A stretch of 64,000 nucleotides of DNA from Aurifilum marmelostoma (lineage: Eukaryota > Ascomycota > Sordariomycetes > Diaporthales > Cryphonectriaceae): assembly GCA_027559495.1 (NCBI GenBank), contig JAMXSV010000003.1, positions 3,596,001 through 3,660,000 of the forward strand. Reading direction: 5' to 3'. Under the pieces are notes generated by a model. It was not told the origin of the DNA. It saw nothing but the letters and a program-made list of their open reading frames with translations, and did not search any database. This document shows positions 21,211 to 32,705 of the stretch, piece by piece. The position numbers were made by a program, and so were the translations under genes. Within the stretch, counting starts at the first letter, position 1. Each line of letters opens with the position of its first letter.

Positions 21211-22131
21211 CTTCCTGGTTTCTCAAAGAGGAGGAAAGCCTGCCGACCCACTTCGGCACACCGTCGTGTCGAAGCTGACCGAGCCCTGTGCTGTGAAGTG
21301 CCCGAGGTGTGTCGGTCAGGCTGACGAGCTGCCTGGAGAGCCAGACTGGTGACTGACATGCTTTTCAATTAGCACTCGTCCTTGTCCCCATCGGACCACG
21401 TCTTCTCCGTACGTCACAACGACGCCCGGGATGATCTTATCGACAATAATATTATCGCCCACTGTAACGTTAACTGAGCCGAGCTCGACAGCGGCCTTCT
21501 ATTCTCGATAAGGTGCCTTTGATGCCGGGTGAAAGTAACTGTAAAAGTGGGTCGTCTAAGGGGCAATACAAGGTCAACGGCGGAAAGAAGTGGAGATTTT
21601 ATTGCGATGAGGGTAGTCAGTCCTTCAAAATGCTACTAAAGGACGGGCAAGGACAAGGAGTATACTGGGGTAATACAGTGGCAAGATTGGGCTGGGCTGC
21701 GATGGATGTTGAAGGCTCACGACTGCAACAAACGGACACACACATCTACAGAAATGAAGGGATCCGATCAACGCTGGCTTCCGTCATGTTTAAGAGTCTG
21801 TAAGAACGGGCTGTCTCTATATATAGATGGATGAGAACGCAACGGTAATTCTACAAATAATCGAAAATCCAGGCACAGGGTTCTGTGGACATTGGATCGA
21901 TCTGGCGGTGAGCTGGTAAAATAATCCAGCCGGGCAGGCCATTTCACATTTAGAAAAGTCGCGTGGTTTGTTCTTCCCTGTAATGTCAGAATTACATGCA
22001 ACGCTCCTAGACTTATCGGCACGAGATCAAGATCTGGCTCTCAACGAGATGCAACGCCCGTGATTATATTTTACCAAACAAATCTGTTGAGCCAATCCGC
22101 GCCATCCTAGCCCCCCCCCCCCAATCCATTC
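21211..22131. other. Intergenic, nothing recognised
   Basis: Contains the fucosidase promoter side and a C run at 22111-22122. A 96-codon + frame at 21513 has no support. Confidence 0.6.
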
Positions 22132-22590
22132 TCAAGCTTCACTCAACTCGGTCGTGACCACAAGTCGAGCCTCCTCAAGACTCGCCAGCCTGTGCGGCAG
22201 CGCCTCTCTCACATAGTCCTCGTGCTCCGTAAGCGTTCGAAAATCCTCAAACTTCTCATAACGAATTATCCCGGTCATGTCCCATCTATCGTCTTCCCCT
22301 CCCGCCTTCCCCGTATATAAAGATGCGTGGGCCGCGCCAACGTAGACCACGGTCACTTTGATGCCGAGCTTTGCGGCCAGCGAGAAGAATGCGGGGACAT
22401 AGCGTGTCATGTAAGCATCTTTGCCTGATAGGGTACTCGTTGCTCCAGCAGCATCGTTGTCGAGGCTAGTGTAGTCGGCGATGGGTCGGAAGCGGTTGAG
22501 GTTGATCATGGTGACTGGAGTGTCGGAGGGGATCGTGCTGGTGAATGGCGACAGGGCACGAATGTGAATGCCGTTGGTTGATTCAGACAT
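22132..22590 (-). CDS. DUF1330-like dimeric alpha/beta-barrel protein
   Basis: Single exon, 152 residues, ATG 22590. The pattern TPVTMINLNRFRP, a central helix DAYMTRYVPAFFSLAAKLGIK followed by strand VTVVYVGAAHASLY, and DMTGIIRYEKFEDFRTL then a short EDYVREALPHRLASLEEARLV matches the ferredoxin-like fold of DUF1330 and related dimeric alpha/beta-barrel proteins. Members are small cytosolic proteins of largely unknown function; some relatives are monooxygenases or isomerases. No signal peptide. The gene stands alone with no clear partner. Assignment is by pattern only. Confidence 0.75.
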   Translation of the reverse strand: MSESTNGIHIRALSPFTSTIPSDTPVTMINLNRFRPIADYTSLDNDAAGATSTLSGKDAYMTRYVPAFFSLAAKLGIKVTVVYVGAAHASLYTGKAGGEDDRWDMTGIIRYEKFEDFRTLTEHEDYVREALPHRLASLEEARLVVTTELSEA

Positions 22591-24078
22591 GGCGTGGTTA
22601 ATCTATGTACCCTAGGGTATTCTATGAGTTACAAGGCCGTGATGTGGTTTCAACGGTGGTTAATAAGTTACTGTGATAATATGCTTGTGTGCTGTGAGAA
22701 GAGACGATGAGCTACATTTTTATATACCATGACACTGTAGAGGATCAACCATGTTCAAGAGAGCCTTGGAGCTGGCATTTGTAATCCTACGTCCTGCACA
22801 CAATGCCTATGACGCCTTAGAGGATCAGTCTACTCTCAAAATGGTTCATATGGCACGCGCCCTTCGATCGGGTCGTGTTCCCATGCTGACACAACAGCTC
22901 AGGTTCGTGGAGTAATTCGCCAGGTCGCGTGACTTGGCGTCCATAGGATCAAGGTCTGGATCCGCGTGTCGATCACCGTTGCGTACCTTTGTGTTGCAGG
23001 CCCTCGGCGCATCGGACATATCACTTGACTCCGTTAAGTCCAGAATTAAGTGACAGGTGCGTGGTCCTCAGCAGAATTGATGAGCTGTCCTAGCGTGTAC
23101 ACCACATATGGAAGAATCGCGGCAGATAGAAAAGGGCTCGACATCCTTCAGCTTATGACGTTTGATATAGATTAACTGACATTCAGCCTGAGAAAAGGGG
23201 CTCGGTCGCTTGGCGAAAGGGGTCGGGGGGGGGGGGGTTGTGACGGTGTTTTGATGCTCTTGTTAAGAAGAAGAAATTAAAAAGAAAAGGCAGACTGAAT
23301 GTTACCCGTGGCTTCGAGCCACGCCATAGGCCTCGGCACTATCATCTCTCATACATCCTGTGTCCGATTTTACCTTGTTCATGTATTGCTGTGCTTTGGG
23401 CCGCATGATACTGACTATCGCCTCGCACTGTGAGCACACGAAGACTTTTCCGGGTGCCGAGCGAGCTTCGGCATCTGGTCTTTTGGCAAATGAAGACCAT
23501 GTAGTGTAATTGTCCGCGTGTCGATGGTGAGGCACTATTGTCAGGTCTACGGGTTGTTGATGAACACCGCATGTGTAACATCTAGTAATTAATTAGCTGG
23601 AAAGCTCTCCTGATCGCTGTCGAACATACTATAGTTATGTTGCTCGAAACTCCATGTGACACATCCCAGAGTGTATCGAAGAGGCTTTCATTTATTGGAC
23701 TAGAACTCGGGCCTTGTCACACCAAGAAACGACCATCTGGCCAAGGGACAAGGCACCAGATCGAAGTGAACGTGCCTATTTACGTAGACAGGAAGGTAGC
23801 AAATGAGGGCCAACCAAGCACGGGGCCAAGGTAGGACGCCTGCCCTAGATCTTCTCAGAAGTTTCAAACCTGAAAGGCAAAGGCAGTGTCTCTATTGTTC
23901 TCTAAATGGTCTATGATTGTTCTATATCTGAGTAAAGAATGGTCGGCGGGTGGTCCCGTTTATACTGTGTAGCAGCTCGGGACCCGTTCGCATTCCTAGT
24001 CCCGGAGCATACCACACTGGCCACCGCAACCTTGTATAATGTGGTATTTGGGAAGTAGTGGGCTGACAGATCAATGCT
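22591..24078. other. Intergenic region with one short unexplained frame
   Basis: About 1.5 kb. Contains a G run at 23226-23237 and the CxxC-bearing frame listed separately at 23302-23590. Otherwise nothing recognised. Confidence 0.55.
23302..23590 (-). pseudogene. Short frame with two CxxC pairs, likely exon or relic
   Basis: A minus-strand frame open from about 23590 to the stop at 23302 begins with CYTCGVHQQ and later has VFVCSQCEAIVSIM, so two CxxC pairs about 50 residues apart could form one zinc site. No in-frame ATG precedes the first pair; the nearest ATG on that side (MFDSDQESF, about 23632) hits a stop after 12 codons in a different phase, and no GT-AG intron that joins them is evident. 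It is either a terminal exon of an unseen gene or a decayed copy. Family not recognised. Confidence 0.3.
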
Positions 24079-26030
24079 TTAAGGCCATGTCCCAGGAATT
24101 CCCAGGATAGCCCCAGCCGTTCCTAGGTCTTTGACAATGTTACCCCCCCCCCAAGAGTCATCGTCAAACTCTACCAACTCCACGGTTTCAAGCCACGTTT
24201 GCATATTGTCCTCATTTGATCCATTGTCCATTGCAGAATAGGGTGTGTCGAGGGTGAATATGCCGTTAGGCTGTGTAGCAACCGGATTCAGAGGCATCAT
24301 CATCTGATCACTATCATTGCCAGCCCAGATCGAATTTGAGATCCCATCCAAAGAGCTAAGATTACCCCCGGCATCAGGCTGTGCAGGATCAGGGCCCAGA
24401 GGCATCGCGCGGTGAGCACTACTAGACAGAACACCACCTGGTGTCTCGTTGGAAGTGCTCGAATTGCTTCTCGCCGCCGGCCGTCGTGATTTCCACTCTT
24501 CAATGACGCGCTGAAAGCCACGAAGAATAACTCGGTCTCTGAACGCATCAGTAATGGTTGAAGGGTCAGCGTTCCGAAGGCTTTCCTCCTGGAACGAGGC
24601 AAAATTCCCGGCGCCCTCGCTTGTGAGAAAGCTGAAGAAATCGAGTACATGAATATGCAGTTCGCCATCAAGATCGAACGTAGGGCTGAGAGGGCGAGGC
24701 ACTCCCGGATAGATGATATCCCAGACGCTAAACCATTGTGCAGAATTGTCTTGGTCTTTATCCCCACGAATTCTGAGTTCATCGAAATGCTCCGGTGCCA
24801 GACCTTCTGGCAGCTCAGCAGCCACTCCTCACAAGGCGATTCAACGAGTTGCAAGATGTGATCATTCTTTTGTCGCTCCGTGCCGAAGACCTTCTTGCAC
24901 CGTGGGCAGTAGTATTGAGTTCGCTGATGAACCCTCCGGAAATGTTGCTTGATCTCAGCGACGGTCTTGTAGCCATTCTTGCGGATGCCACATAATGGAT
25001 ACAGTTCTGGGTTCCGTTTCTGGAAATGGCAGGCAAGCCGCTTCTGTCCGGGGTCGACTTTCTTTCGGCTCTGCTTGACTACTGGTCCTTGATCCTCTAG
25101 ATCACTGGTTGTTTCGAAGTCATGCCGTGCGCGCTTACGGGAAGCTGGCTCTCCGTTCTTCTGGGATAAATTCGTAGTGACTGTCTGTGGCTTTGTTTTG
25201 CCAGGTCCTTGGGCCCATGTGCGATAGGAGGCAACCAATGTCTGCACTGCCGCTTCCTCGATTTCCGCTTGCGAGGAGGCTGCATCCGTATACAAAGGCC
25301 ACTCGAGGCCTTTTGCTAGTGTCCCCCGTTCAGGGCTGAGACTCGCCTCCTCACTACCAGCGCTATCGGTGGCACCACTGACAGCGGGTTCACCGGAATC
25401 CTTTGACGAGTCCAGGTCATCAGGCCGCCTTGCTAGTGACAAGTTGGAAGTGGACTGTTCAGCGGCCTCAGCAGGAAACTCAGCATTCAGGTCTGCATCC
25501 ATTATTTCACTTGGAAGAGCTTTGAGTGCAGAACCCCGTTCTCCGATCGCAATGTCGGCCCTCGCAGTGGCCTCGGAGACCAACTGCGGCATGCTCAGTC
25601 TCGACGAGTACCACGACATGTTCGGCCTGTTTTCGGATTCTTCATGTACTCTGCCGTGTGATCGGGGCTCAGAGCAGCCGGAAGCATATGCGCTGTCTCG
25701 ATGCGATGATTTTGAGGGGGAGTTGGCGACAGGCGTGTGAACGCCTAGTGGGCGAAGGCTATGTAATTGACGCGAGAGCTGAGGAGATGAGGCATAATGC
25801 CTATCATCGATGTCATGGCTCTCATCAACTATAGTGTTGTTGTTGTGATCAACTTTTTGAGAGTATATATAATCGTGAGGGGCGGGTGTGGCAGGGCGAT
25901 GCGATGTGCGCTGGGTATCTCGCGCTGTAGGGGCTGTTGAGCTCCAGTCGGCATCATTGGGTTCTGCTTGACTATTCGAGGCGGTTTGCTCTCTCATCCT
26001 GGAGTTGAGGTCAGCTGGCGGGGCATCCAT
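24079..26030 (-). CDS. C2H2 zinc-finger regulator, frame broken by one base
   Basis: About 650 residues when read through. The first 330 residues are disordered, Ser/Pro/acidic, with a basic RKRARHDFE signal (nuclear). Residues about 330-400 hold the fungal zinc-finger block: LACHFQKRNPELYPLCG, KTVAEIKQHFRRVHQR and YYCPRCKKVFGT. The frame then fails at about 24825: SPCEEW reads into noise, while the frame one base back continues VAAELPEGLAPEHFDELRIR, the usual sequence after such fingers. One missing G in GAGGAG-TGG repairs it (SPCEE then VAAELPEG). The acidic C-terminus (VELVEFDDDSWGGG) could be an activation region. A 32-nt GT-AG intron is formally possible but too short. Probably a DNA-binding nuclear protein; target unknown. 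Confidence 0.8.
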
Positions 26031-26996
26031 AGCTCGCCTAGGATCTAATCACTTATAAGCTAGGGTAGTCAAGCGCAGTAATCAAACTCACGAAGCTCGG
26101 ACAGCCTTTTCCTCCATTATCTCTCCAATCTTGGCCAAACAAAGCCTTACAAGGCTCTCAGGTAAGATCGATCAACAAATAATAGCTAAGCAACAACAGT
26201 TAAGGCGATTAACTTTGGGCTATGTTGTGATAGGAGAAAATATCAAAATTTTCTTGAGGGAAATGTTGTATATTGAACAGACAAGAAACGATGGAAATGC
26301 AGAGCAGCAAGAAAAAAATTTTTTCCTGGGGATTGCGTTGAACCTTAAGTAGTCACCTACTCCAAGAAAACAATTGTTACTTCAGCTGGTTTGGGGCATA
26401 CTAACCCTTGTTGTTATGCATGGGGTATGCTGCAACAATGTGGCGTGACCATGTGTTTACAACAAAGTGCCCAAGACGACATCTTGTTTTGCTGTACCAT
26501 TGGATCCAACTTTTCTTTGGCGGCAATACGATCGGTCCAGGTGTGTTGTGAAGTTATGTTAAACAAAACACATTAGTTTGGTGGCTTTCAAGCGGGCTTA
26601 TCTCGGCAACACCATCAGTCAAGACACAATTGTGTTCTGCAACAATCATCCTGAGGCCCATAACTGATTGAGCAAGGCTGTGGAATTAGTCCTAGCTATT
26701 GACTTGTTCTATAAATTGTATCAGCTCCTACCACGATTACAGTTTGCAGTCTAGACCTTATAAAGCTATTAAACAATTTATTAAAAAAGAAGAAGAAGGA
26801 AGAAGAAGAAGAAGAGAAAGTGTGTGTTTCTTTTTGTAGCGTCTTGCACAACTCAACTATGCCCCGAAGCTCGAGGCCTTCAGCTGCTCTCGAAAGAGAG
26901 AGCCTGTAAGCCCTCTCCGCCCCCCCTCCCAACCCCCCCCCAAAAAACATTGTTCACTCTAAACAATTGAAAAGGAAGTCCAAGGCCCAGCATCTC

Positions 26997-27236
26997 ATGC
27001 TTGATGAATATCTCAACAGCCATCCTTCAGTGACAGACCGCCTCGCAAACGGAATCCAGAGCCCAGGGGTGGACTCAAAGAGAGCTATAGTCCAAGCTAT
27101 GTTGACGGAGTGGCAGATGAGGTTCGATCAGAACGCGAGTGCCGACGAGCGGCAGCGGCTTTCGGAGACGGAGAAGAATCATGCCAGGGTGATTGAAGCG
27201 ACTACGAAGATTGATAAGGACCTCGGCCAGTCGTGA
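26997..27236 (+). CDS. Unrecognised 79-residue frame, possible last exon
   Basis: ATG 26997 opens a frame to TGA at 27234-27236. It reads as a helical, charged protein (DEYLNSHPSVTDRLANG, then AMLTEWQMRFDQNASADERQ). The frame is open upstream to 26967 and a TGAAAAG acceptor-like site lies at about 26973, so it may be a terminal exon rather than a complete gene. No family recognised and the upstream DNA is AT-rich and non-coding. Confidence 0.35.
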   Translation: MLDEYLNSHPSVTDRLANGIQSPGVDSKRAIVQAMLTEWQMRFDQNASADERQRLSETEKNHARVIEATTKIDKDLGQS

Positions 27237-27675
27237 GACGATAAGATAGAGGAAGTGTCTCTCGGGCATTTGCCATCAGGCTCGGCTTTGCTCCCAAAGG
27301 TCATCTCGGTTTATTGCCTACTGTGTGTTAAATAAAAAGAGTATCCCACTCTCATCCTTTGATACGATCTCTCCTTTTGGGCATTGTTGTAAGTACACCT
27401 GAGACAATAGCCTACTAAAAGACAGTGCAATATACCCTTTATATGTACGTGAATAGTACCCGAGCACCTACTTGTCGTAAAAATAAACTGAAACATGTAC
27501 TCTAAAGCCAAAACCAAAAGTTTCCCTCATGCCCTCAAAGTGTTAATCGAGTTTTAAGATGCTAGATAATCCAGCGGCTATTGGATGCAGGATTTATTCA
27601 ACACTAATAATCACTTTTGTTTCTCAGAAGGCAAGAGTCTAGGGTGAAGTGCACAGCAGTATGATATTGTTAGAA

Positions 27676-27909
27676 TCAAGGTGTCAAGAACTTTCCATTA
27701 TCTCTTATAGCAGGCGAGGTATTGGGCTCGGATGACCGTCTGATGTTCGGGGGGCAGATGAGAATGAGTTGGGATGGAGATACCCTTGAAATTGGAACGG
27801 TAGCATCAGATGGCAGGCTGATTCCACAGTCTACAAAAAGCTCGTTACCAAGAGCAACAGTGTGTTGATCGACGGATGATGTGCAGAGGAAGCGGGTGAT
27901 CAGCAGTAG
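27676..27909 (-). pseudogene. Unrecognised 77-codon frame without start, likely relic
   Basis: A minus-strand frame between stops at 27910-27912 and 27676-27678 contains VALGNELFVDCGISLPSD and VSPSQLILICPPNIRR, which look like protein, but it has no ATG and no convincing acceptor. Could be the tail of a lost gene. Confidence 0.25.
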
Positions 27910-28838
27910 TCAGACTCAAAGATGTGGCCGTAGACGAGATCATGAGACATGGCGAGAGGCGGAGAGAGAAGGAGGAGGGCGGGGAGGGCCTCAGGACATC
28001 TCCTGAAGGCATCACCAGGTTTCTGTTGTTCGGATCTGTATGTGGTTGTTTTTCGTTGGCAGGATTCGCCCTGGAGGTACTCTAGGCTTGGTAGCCCCGG
28101 CGAATGCTAACCTTGTGCTTAGGGGTCTGTCCCTTCTGAAGCACCACTGCAGGCTAGGCTGCAAAACAGGGCCCACCGCGCTGCGACAGTGGACGGAGAC
28201 AGTGGGGCCGCCGCTAGAGTGGATGCACCTGGCCCTCGCGCTTCCGCAATTTGGCGCTACGTGATTGACGACCTGTCGCTGGACGTGGATCTCGACTTTT
28301 TGACGTTCCTCTTCCTTGTGCCACCGACTCTTTCCCTCCATCTGTGTGCAGCCAACCACCCACGGCCACGCACACACACACACCGACCGCAAATTCGACT
28401 CGAGCATCCTAGGGAACAACGATACCTGTACGAAGAGAACGACTCTGTGCTCTCCCGAAACAGACGCGCAACGAGTATCAGCTTGGCGCATATACCCTCT
28501 CGTGCCCACCAGGCACTTGGGAGCGAAGACGTCCGCGATATCGAAGGGGGCTACAGATCTCGTGCGTCGCTCAAAGGGGGAAGCAATGGTCACAACAACC
28601 ACCACCCAGAAGACTACAACACCCTTGCTGCGACCCGATCAGGCCTTCAGGGCTGTCTGGCCATGAATTCGGCCGTGACTGGCCGCCACAGCCTTGCCAT
28701 CTACCAGCGACGCTGGTGGTAGGGGTGTTTGAGCTGGCACCTGTCCCGTGCGAGGCAGCAAGAAGCTATCCGGCCTATATACACCACAAGCCTTTTTGAG
28801 GCACGTACTCGGCGCCCGCCGAGACACTCGACGACGAG

Positions 28839-31800
28839 ATGCTGGGTCATCTTCGATTCCACAGGCGCGGGCACTCTAATCCCTCCTCTCCGGTCCCAGA
28901 CCAACTATCACCATTCGACCACGGTGAACACCCTCAGAGCGTGCAGGACATCTCGTCACGTCCTGACTTCTTACCAAGACCCACTAATGCCTCCAACACT
29001 CCACCTGTTCACCCCTCGAGCAGTCGTCCAGAGCCCGAAGCTGCGCCCGGCCAGAAGCCACCGGAGCAGCCCGTCAGAAATACCGCCTCGCTGCCCGCCC
29101 GGCCCCCGCTAAACACCATCGACTCTGGCTTCATCGGTGGTCTCGCCCTCCAGAACTACCGCCGTGCCTTCGAGTCCACCCGTTCAGAGCCATCCCAAAC
29201 TGCTGCTGCTGCTGCCCAGAGCCCGTCCGACCAAGGAGGACCACGGACCAAACCCGTTCCGCCACCCATAAATACCGACCTGCCCTCGACACGACCGCCT
29301 CCCATCCCGATCAAGGAAGTCCGAACAACGCTTCCGTCGTCGTCCTCCTTCGTCGCCCCGACAGATCTACAAGGCAATGCTGGCGCTACAGGGAAGAGAC
29401 CGGCCGGGACCAGGCTCGCCTCCGAGCCGCCCACGCTGGCGAGGTCTCAGACAGCTGCGGAGACACAGAGGGCAAAGAAAGGGCTGCCATTTCTGAAGAA
29501 CCCTATGTCTGGCCTGTTGATGCGCCGCAAGGCCTCCCAGAACGCGCCTGACCTTCGTCCCCTCCCCCTGCCGCAGAAATCTGCCGAGTCGACCTACGAC
29601 CCCCGAATCCGAGGCACGCGCGTGCACGACTTCAGCGCGCCGAGGCAACGGGTGATACCTACGAGGAAACCGACGGTTCCGGGCGCCGAGGTCTGGACTG
29701 GCTGGGACAAGTACCACAATGGACCACAGCCCAATGCCTCCGACCTACCTCTACGCACGGAAACTAGCAAGAGTAGTAGTGCTGCCTCGGAAGCCACACA
29801 AGCCGCAGCGTCAGATGGCGACGACGCAACACAACATGTCGACAATGCCGAGGCGTCCTCCCAGGGCTCGACAAAGGCCAGCACAAGGATATCTCTCGAG
29901 GACAAGCCCCTGCCGGCGAAGCCTCCAGGGCCGAATCATGTGGCTGAGCCGACGACGACGACCCGCTCCATGTCTACCGCATCCAGGCCTATGTCCGTGG
30001 CCTCATCCATGCAGAGAACGAGTCTCTCGACCAGGACTGATCGGTCTCGTCACATCTCCCTGTCGGAAGACACCTTGTCGGCTCTGCCTAGACACATGAA
30101 GAGCACATCCTCGCGCTTCAGCTTCGACATGATCGGAGCGGCCAGGGCCGAGAAACTGCTCGAGGAGAGACATCGGCAGAGGGAGTTGGAAAGGAAAGCC
30201 AACGGCGGCCCGCCAGGCAGGGACTCGGGGTTCGACGATTTTGACGAGGACACATTTGACTACGATGCTGCAATGGACGATGGGGGCTTGGAAGAGGCGA
30301 TCCCGGGCGTGAACGCCGATTACGAAGACCATTATTTTGAAGAGGACATACCCATGGTCGGCGACGACGACGACATCATAGACGAGGACGACGATCCCGA
30401 CAATGACCAGGAAAATTTCGCTGGATTTGTGTTCTCGAGATCGAACCCGCAGTCTTCTCTGGTCAGCCCAGCGACCCCAGGGATGCTCATCACGCCACGA
30501 GATGCAAGCGGGAGGCCCATAGGGCACGCAATCACTACCGACAAAACGCCAGACTTGTTGACCGTGCCGTCGCCGCTACCGGCGGAGGATCATGCCAAAG
30601 ACAAGCTTGACGAGGAGGAGGATAATGTGCAGCTCGCTGGTCTAGGTATACAAGGTCTCCAAGCTCCGCAGAAGCCGCGATACGATCCCACAATCTTCCA
30701 AGAAAGGCGAAACATGCCTATCGACGATGGATCAGAATCAGCAAACGCGCAAGACAAAGGGATCTACTATGACGCCGGGCTACTGGAAGAACTGCAGATG
30801 GAGGCGGACGAGATCCAAAAGGCCGATTTCGACGAGTCCATATTCGACGATGACGATACAGACCACTTTGGTCGACCGATCCCAGGTGCTTTTGCCCAGA
30901 ACCTAGCCATGAGAGAAAAAGAACAGAAGAAGCGGGAGTCCGATATGATGTCTCATTCAGAGACATCGTCAACAACAGCACATACCTCTGTGAGTGTGGG
31001 CATGCAGCCCGTCCAGCAGCAGCAGCAGCAGCAGATGGACAAGGACACGGGACTCTCGGATACGCAGTCGCCGGTACCCACCTCCCCGCCTCAAGATCAT
31101 GAAGACACTGCTGCCGCGTACCAGAAGGCGCTGGCTGATGCTGCACACAAAGCTGCTGCTTCTGGCTGGAAATCGCGGTGGGATGACGGCTCGGAATCGC
31201 CCACGCCAGGAGGTGACCCGGACGTGACAATCACATCACCAACGACAGGATCCCAGCCCAGCAGCGCCGGGTTGCAGGACGATCAGGTCTTCCAAGCCCA
31301 TGACTATGAAGATGACGGCTTCGGCGGCGGTTTCGATGACGAGTATGACGATGACCTCCTCGACGAGGCTTTCATAGCAGAGGCGAATGCCGAAGCCTTG
31401 GCCTATGATTCCGACGGCTTCTATGGCGACGAATTTGGCTTCTACTCGGCACCAGTCCCAGCCCGCAATGGTTTTCATGGGTCCTCGGTTCCTAGCAGCG
31501 GGTCGTCCATGGGGAACGAGAGTCAGTACGGAGGATATTTTGGACCCTCTGGCGCGATCGGTCGCAGTGCCAGCGGCCGTGTGCTTCGCGAGCCGAATCT
31601 CACGCCCATCACTGAGCGCTCAGAGTATTCAAATCGCAATTCCATGATGTCCATGGTCCTGCCCAGCGCAACCCTCTCCGAGCTTCGCAACTCAATGGCC
31701 AGCCCCAATTTTTCGCACATGGCACCAGGTGCCGACGACAGCGAGACCTTCTCCCTGAGCGGCCTGCAACGCCTTCGCGGCAAGACTTTTGGCGGCAGCC

Positions 31801-32705
31801 AGATCAGCCTGAGCTCCTCGCGGGACGGCAGCCCTCGGTCGGAGCGTGCGCCGCTCCACGAGAGGTTTGACGGAGCGTCAAGCCCCGCGCCATGGGAGCT
31901 TGTGAGGCCACAGTCGCATCTCGGTACAACCAGCGGGGCGCAGCTCCACGAGAGGAAGAACTCGGCGTACTCGGTCTGGAGTAACTCTGACGCTGCCAGT
32001 GCATCAGGAAGTCCAACCCTGACCGTGGCCGGCCTGCCCTTGCCGAGCAATAACATCCCGCCCCAGCCACTGTTCTCGCCGCCGCCGCCACCCATACCAC
32101 AGCCGTCTCCTGGACCGCAATGTCCGCCCGTATTCGAGGACGAGGCTGAGGAGGTGCCGAGTCCCGGTAGGACGCTGAAGGATATACCTCTCGATGTTGA
32201 GGCAGAGGAGCCTAGCGCTGATATGCCCCTGACGACAAGCGATGCTCCCACAACTGTGCATGCCGTGAGCGAGCTCAGTGCCGAGACGGACAGCTTCGCG
32301 CCCGCAGAGGCTGTCCGAATAGAGGGAGATCTGGCAAAGGGAGGCGACACACCAGGTACATCCATAACGGCAACGGAACTCGACTCTCCTGAATTACAAA
32401 ATGCCCAAGCCAATAATACAGCGTTCAAAGCAAATGCAGCATCCATCTTGATCGACAATGATATTTCAGCCCACTCTCTGCCGCTGTCGCCGGCGTCGTT
32501 GGATAGCCCTTTCACACCGCCCCTTGTCACACAGAACTCGTCTCTCGTGGGGTCTGAGAAAGAACCCGTATCTGCATCTGTCGAGGACGATCACCCTACA
32601 TTTCTGTATAACACTCAGATTCCTCGCAGCATCTTCGCTGTGGAGGAGGAGGAGGAGGATGCCGACAAGGCTGCTGCTCTGGATCAGCGCACTCTCGTGG
32701 GATAG
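28839..32705 (+). CDS. Large disordered acidic fungal protein of unknown function
   Basis: Single exon, 1288 residues, codon use strongly G/C-ending. The sequence is mostly disordered: Ser/Pro-rich N-terminus, a short conserved basic-aromatic patch (YDPRIRGTRVHDFSAPRQR), a charged helix (ARAEKLLEERHRQRELERK, residues about 440-460), then repeated acidic Asp/Glu stretches (DDFDEDTFDYDAAMDDGG). Blocks such as FAGFVFSRSNPQSSLVSP, RYDPTIFQERRNMPIDDG and DKGIYYDAGLLEELQMEA look conserved rather than random. A poly-Gln run lies near residue 725 and an acidic YDDDLLDEAFIAEANAEALA follows. No transmembrane segment or catalytic motif. I do not recognise the family; a scaffold or regulatory role is an inference from composition. 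ATG 28839 is the first in the open frame. Confidence 0.8.
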   Translation: MLGHLRFHRRGHSNPSSPVPDQLSPFDHGEHPQSVQDISSRPDFLPRPTNASNTPPVHPSSSRPEPEAAPGQKPPEQPVRNTASLPARPPLNTIDSGFIGGLALQNYRRAFESTRSEPSQTAAAAAQSPSDQGGPRTKPVPPPINTDLPSTRPPPIPIKEVRTTLPSSSSFVAPTDLQGNAGATGKRPAGTRLASEPPTLARSQTAAETQRAKKGLPFLKNPMSGLLMRRKASQNAPDLRPLPLPQKSAESTYDPRIRGTRVHDFSAPRQRVIPTRKPTVPGAEVWTGWDKYHNGPQPNASDLPLRTETSKSSSAASEATQAAASDGDDATQHVDNAEASSQGSTKASTRISLEDKPLPAKPPGPNHVAEPTTTTRSMSTASRPMSVASSMQRTSLSTRTDRSRHISLSEDTLSALPRHMKSTSSRFSFDMIGAARAEKLLEERHRQRELERKANGGPPGRDSGFDDFDEDTFDYDAAMDDGGLEEAIPGVNADYEDHYFEEDIPMVGDDDDIIDEDDDPDNDQENFAGFVFSRSNPQSSLVSPATPGMLITPRDASGRPIGHAITTDKTPDLLTVPSPLPAEDHAKDKLDEEEDNVQLAGLGIQGLQAPQKPRYDPTIFQERRNMPIDDGSESANAQDKGIYYDAGLLEELQMEADEIQKADFDESIFDDDDTDHFGRPIPGAFAQNLAMREKEQKKRESDMMSHSETSSTTAHTSVSVGMQPVQQQQQQQMDKDTGLSDTQSPVPTSPPQDHEDTAAAYQKALADAAHKAAASGWKSRWDDGSESPTPGGDPDVTITSPTTGSQPSSAGLQDDQVFQAHDYEDDGFGGGFDDEYDDDLLDEAFIAEANAEALAYDSDGFYGDEFGFYSAPVPARNGFHGSSVPSSGSSMGNESQYGGYFGPSGAIGRSASGRVLREPNLTPITERSEYSNRNSMMSMVLPSATLSELRNSMASPNFSHMAPGADDSETFSLSGLQRLRGKTFGGSQISLSSSRDGSPRSERAPLHERFDGASSPAPWELVRPQSHLGTTSGAQLHERKNSAYSVWSNSDAASASGSPTLTVAGLPLPSNNIPPQPLFSPPPPPIPQPSPGPQCPPVFEDEAEEVPSPGRTLKDIPLDVEAEEPSADMPLTTSDAPTTVHAVSELSAETDSFAPAEAVRIEGDLAKGGDTPGTSITATELDSPELQNAQANNTAFKANAASILIDNDISAHSLPLSPASLDSPFTPPLVTQNSSLVGSEKEPVSASVEDDHPTFLYNTQIPRSIFAVEEEEEDADKAAALDQRTLVG

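Larger units (their letters stand above)
26031..28838. other. AT-richer intergenic region with relic-like frames
   Basis: About 2.8 kb. 26100-26960 is AT-rich with A and T runs and poly-purine (26790-26820). Two short protein-like frames are listed separately (26997-27236 + and 27676-27909 -). The last kilobase is the leader or promoter of the large + gene that follows. Confidence 0.6.
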
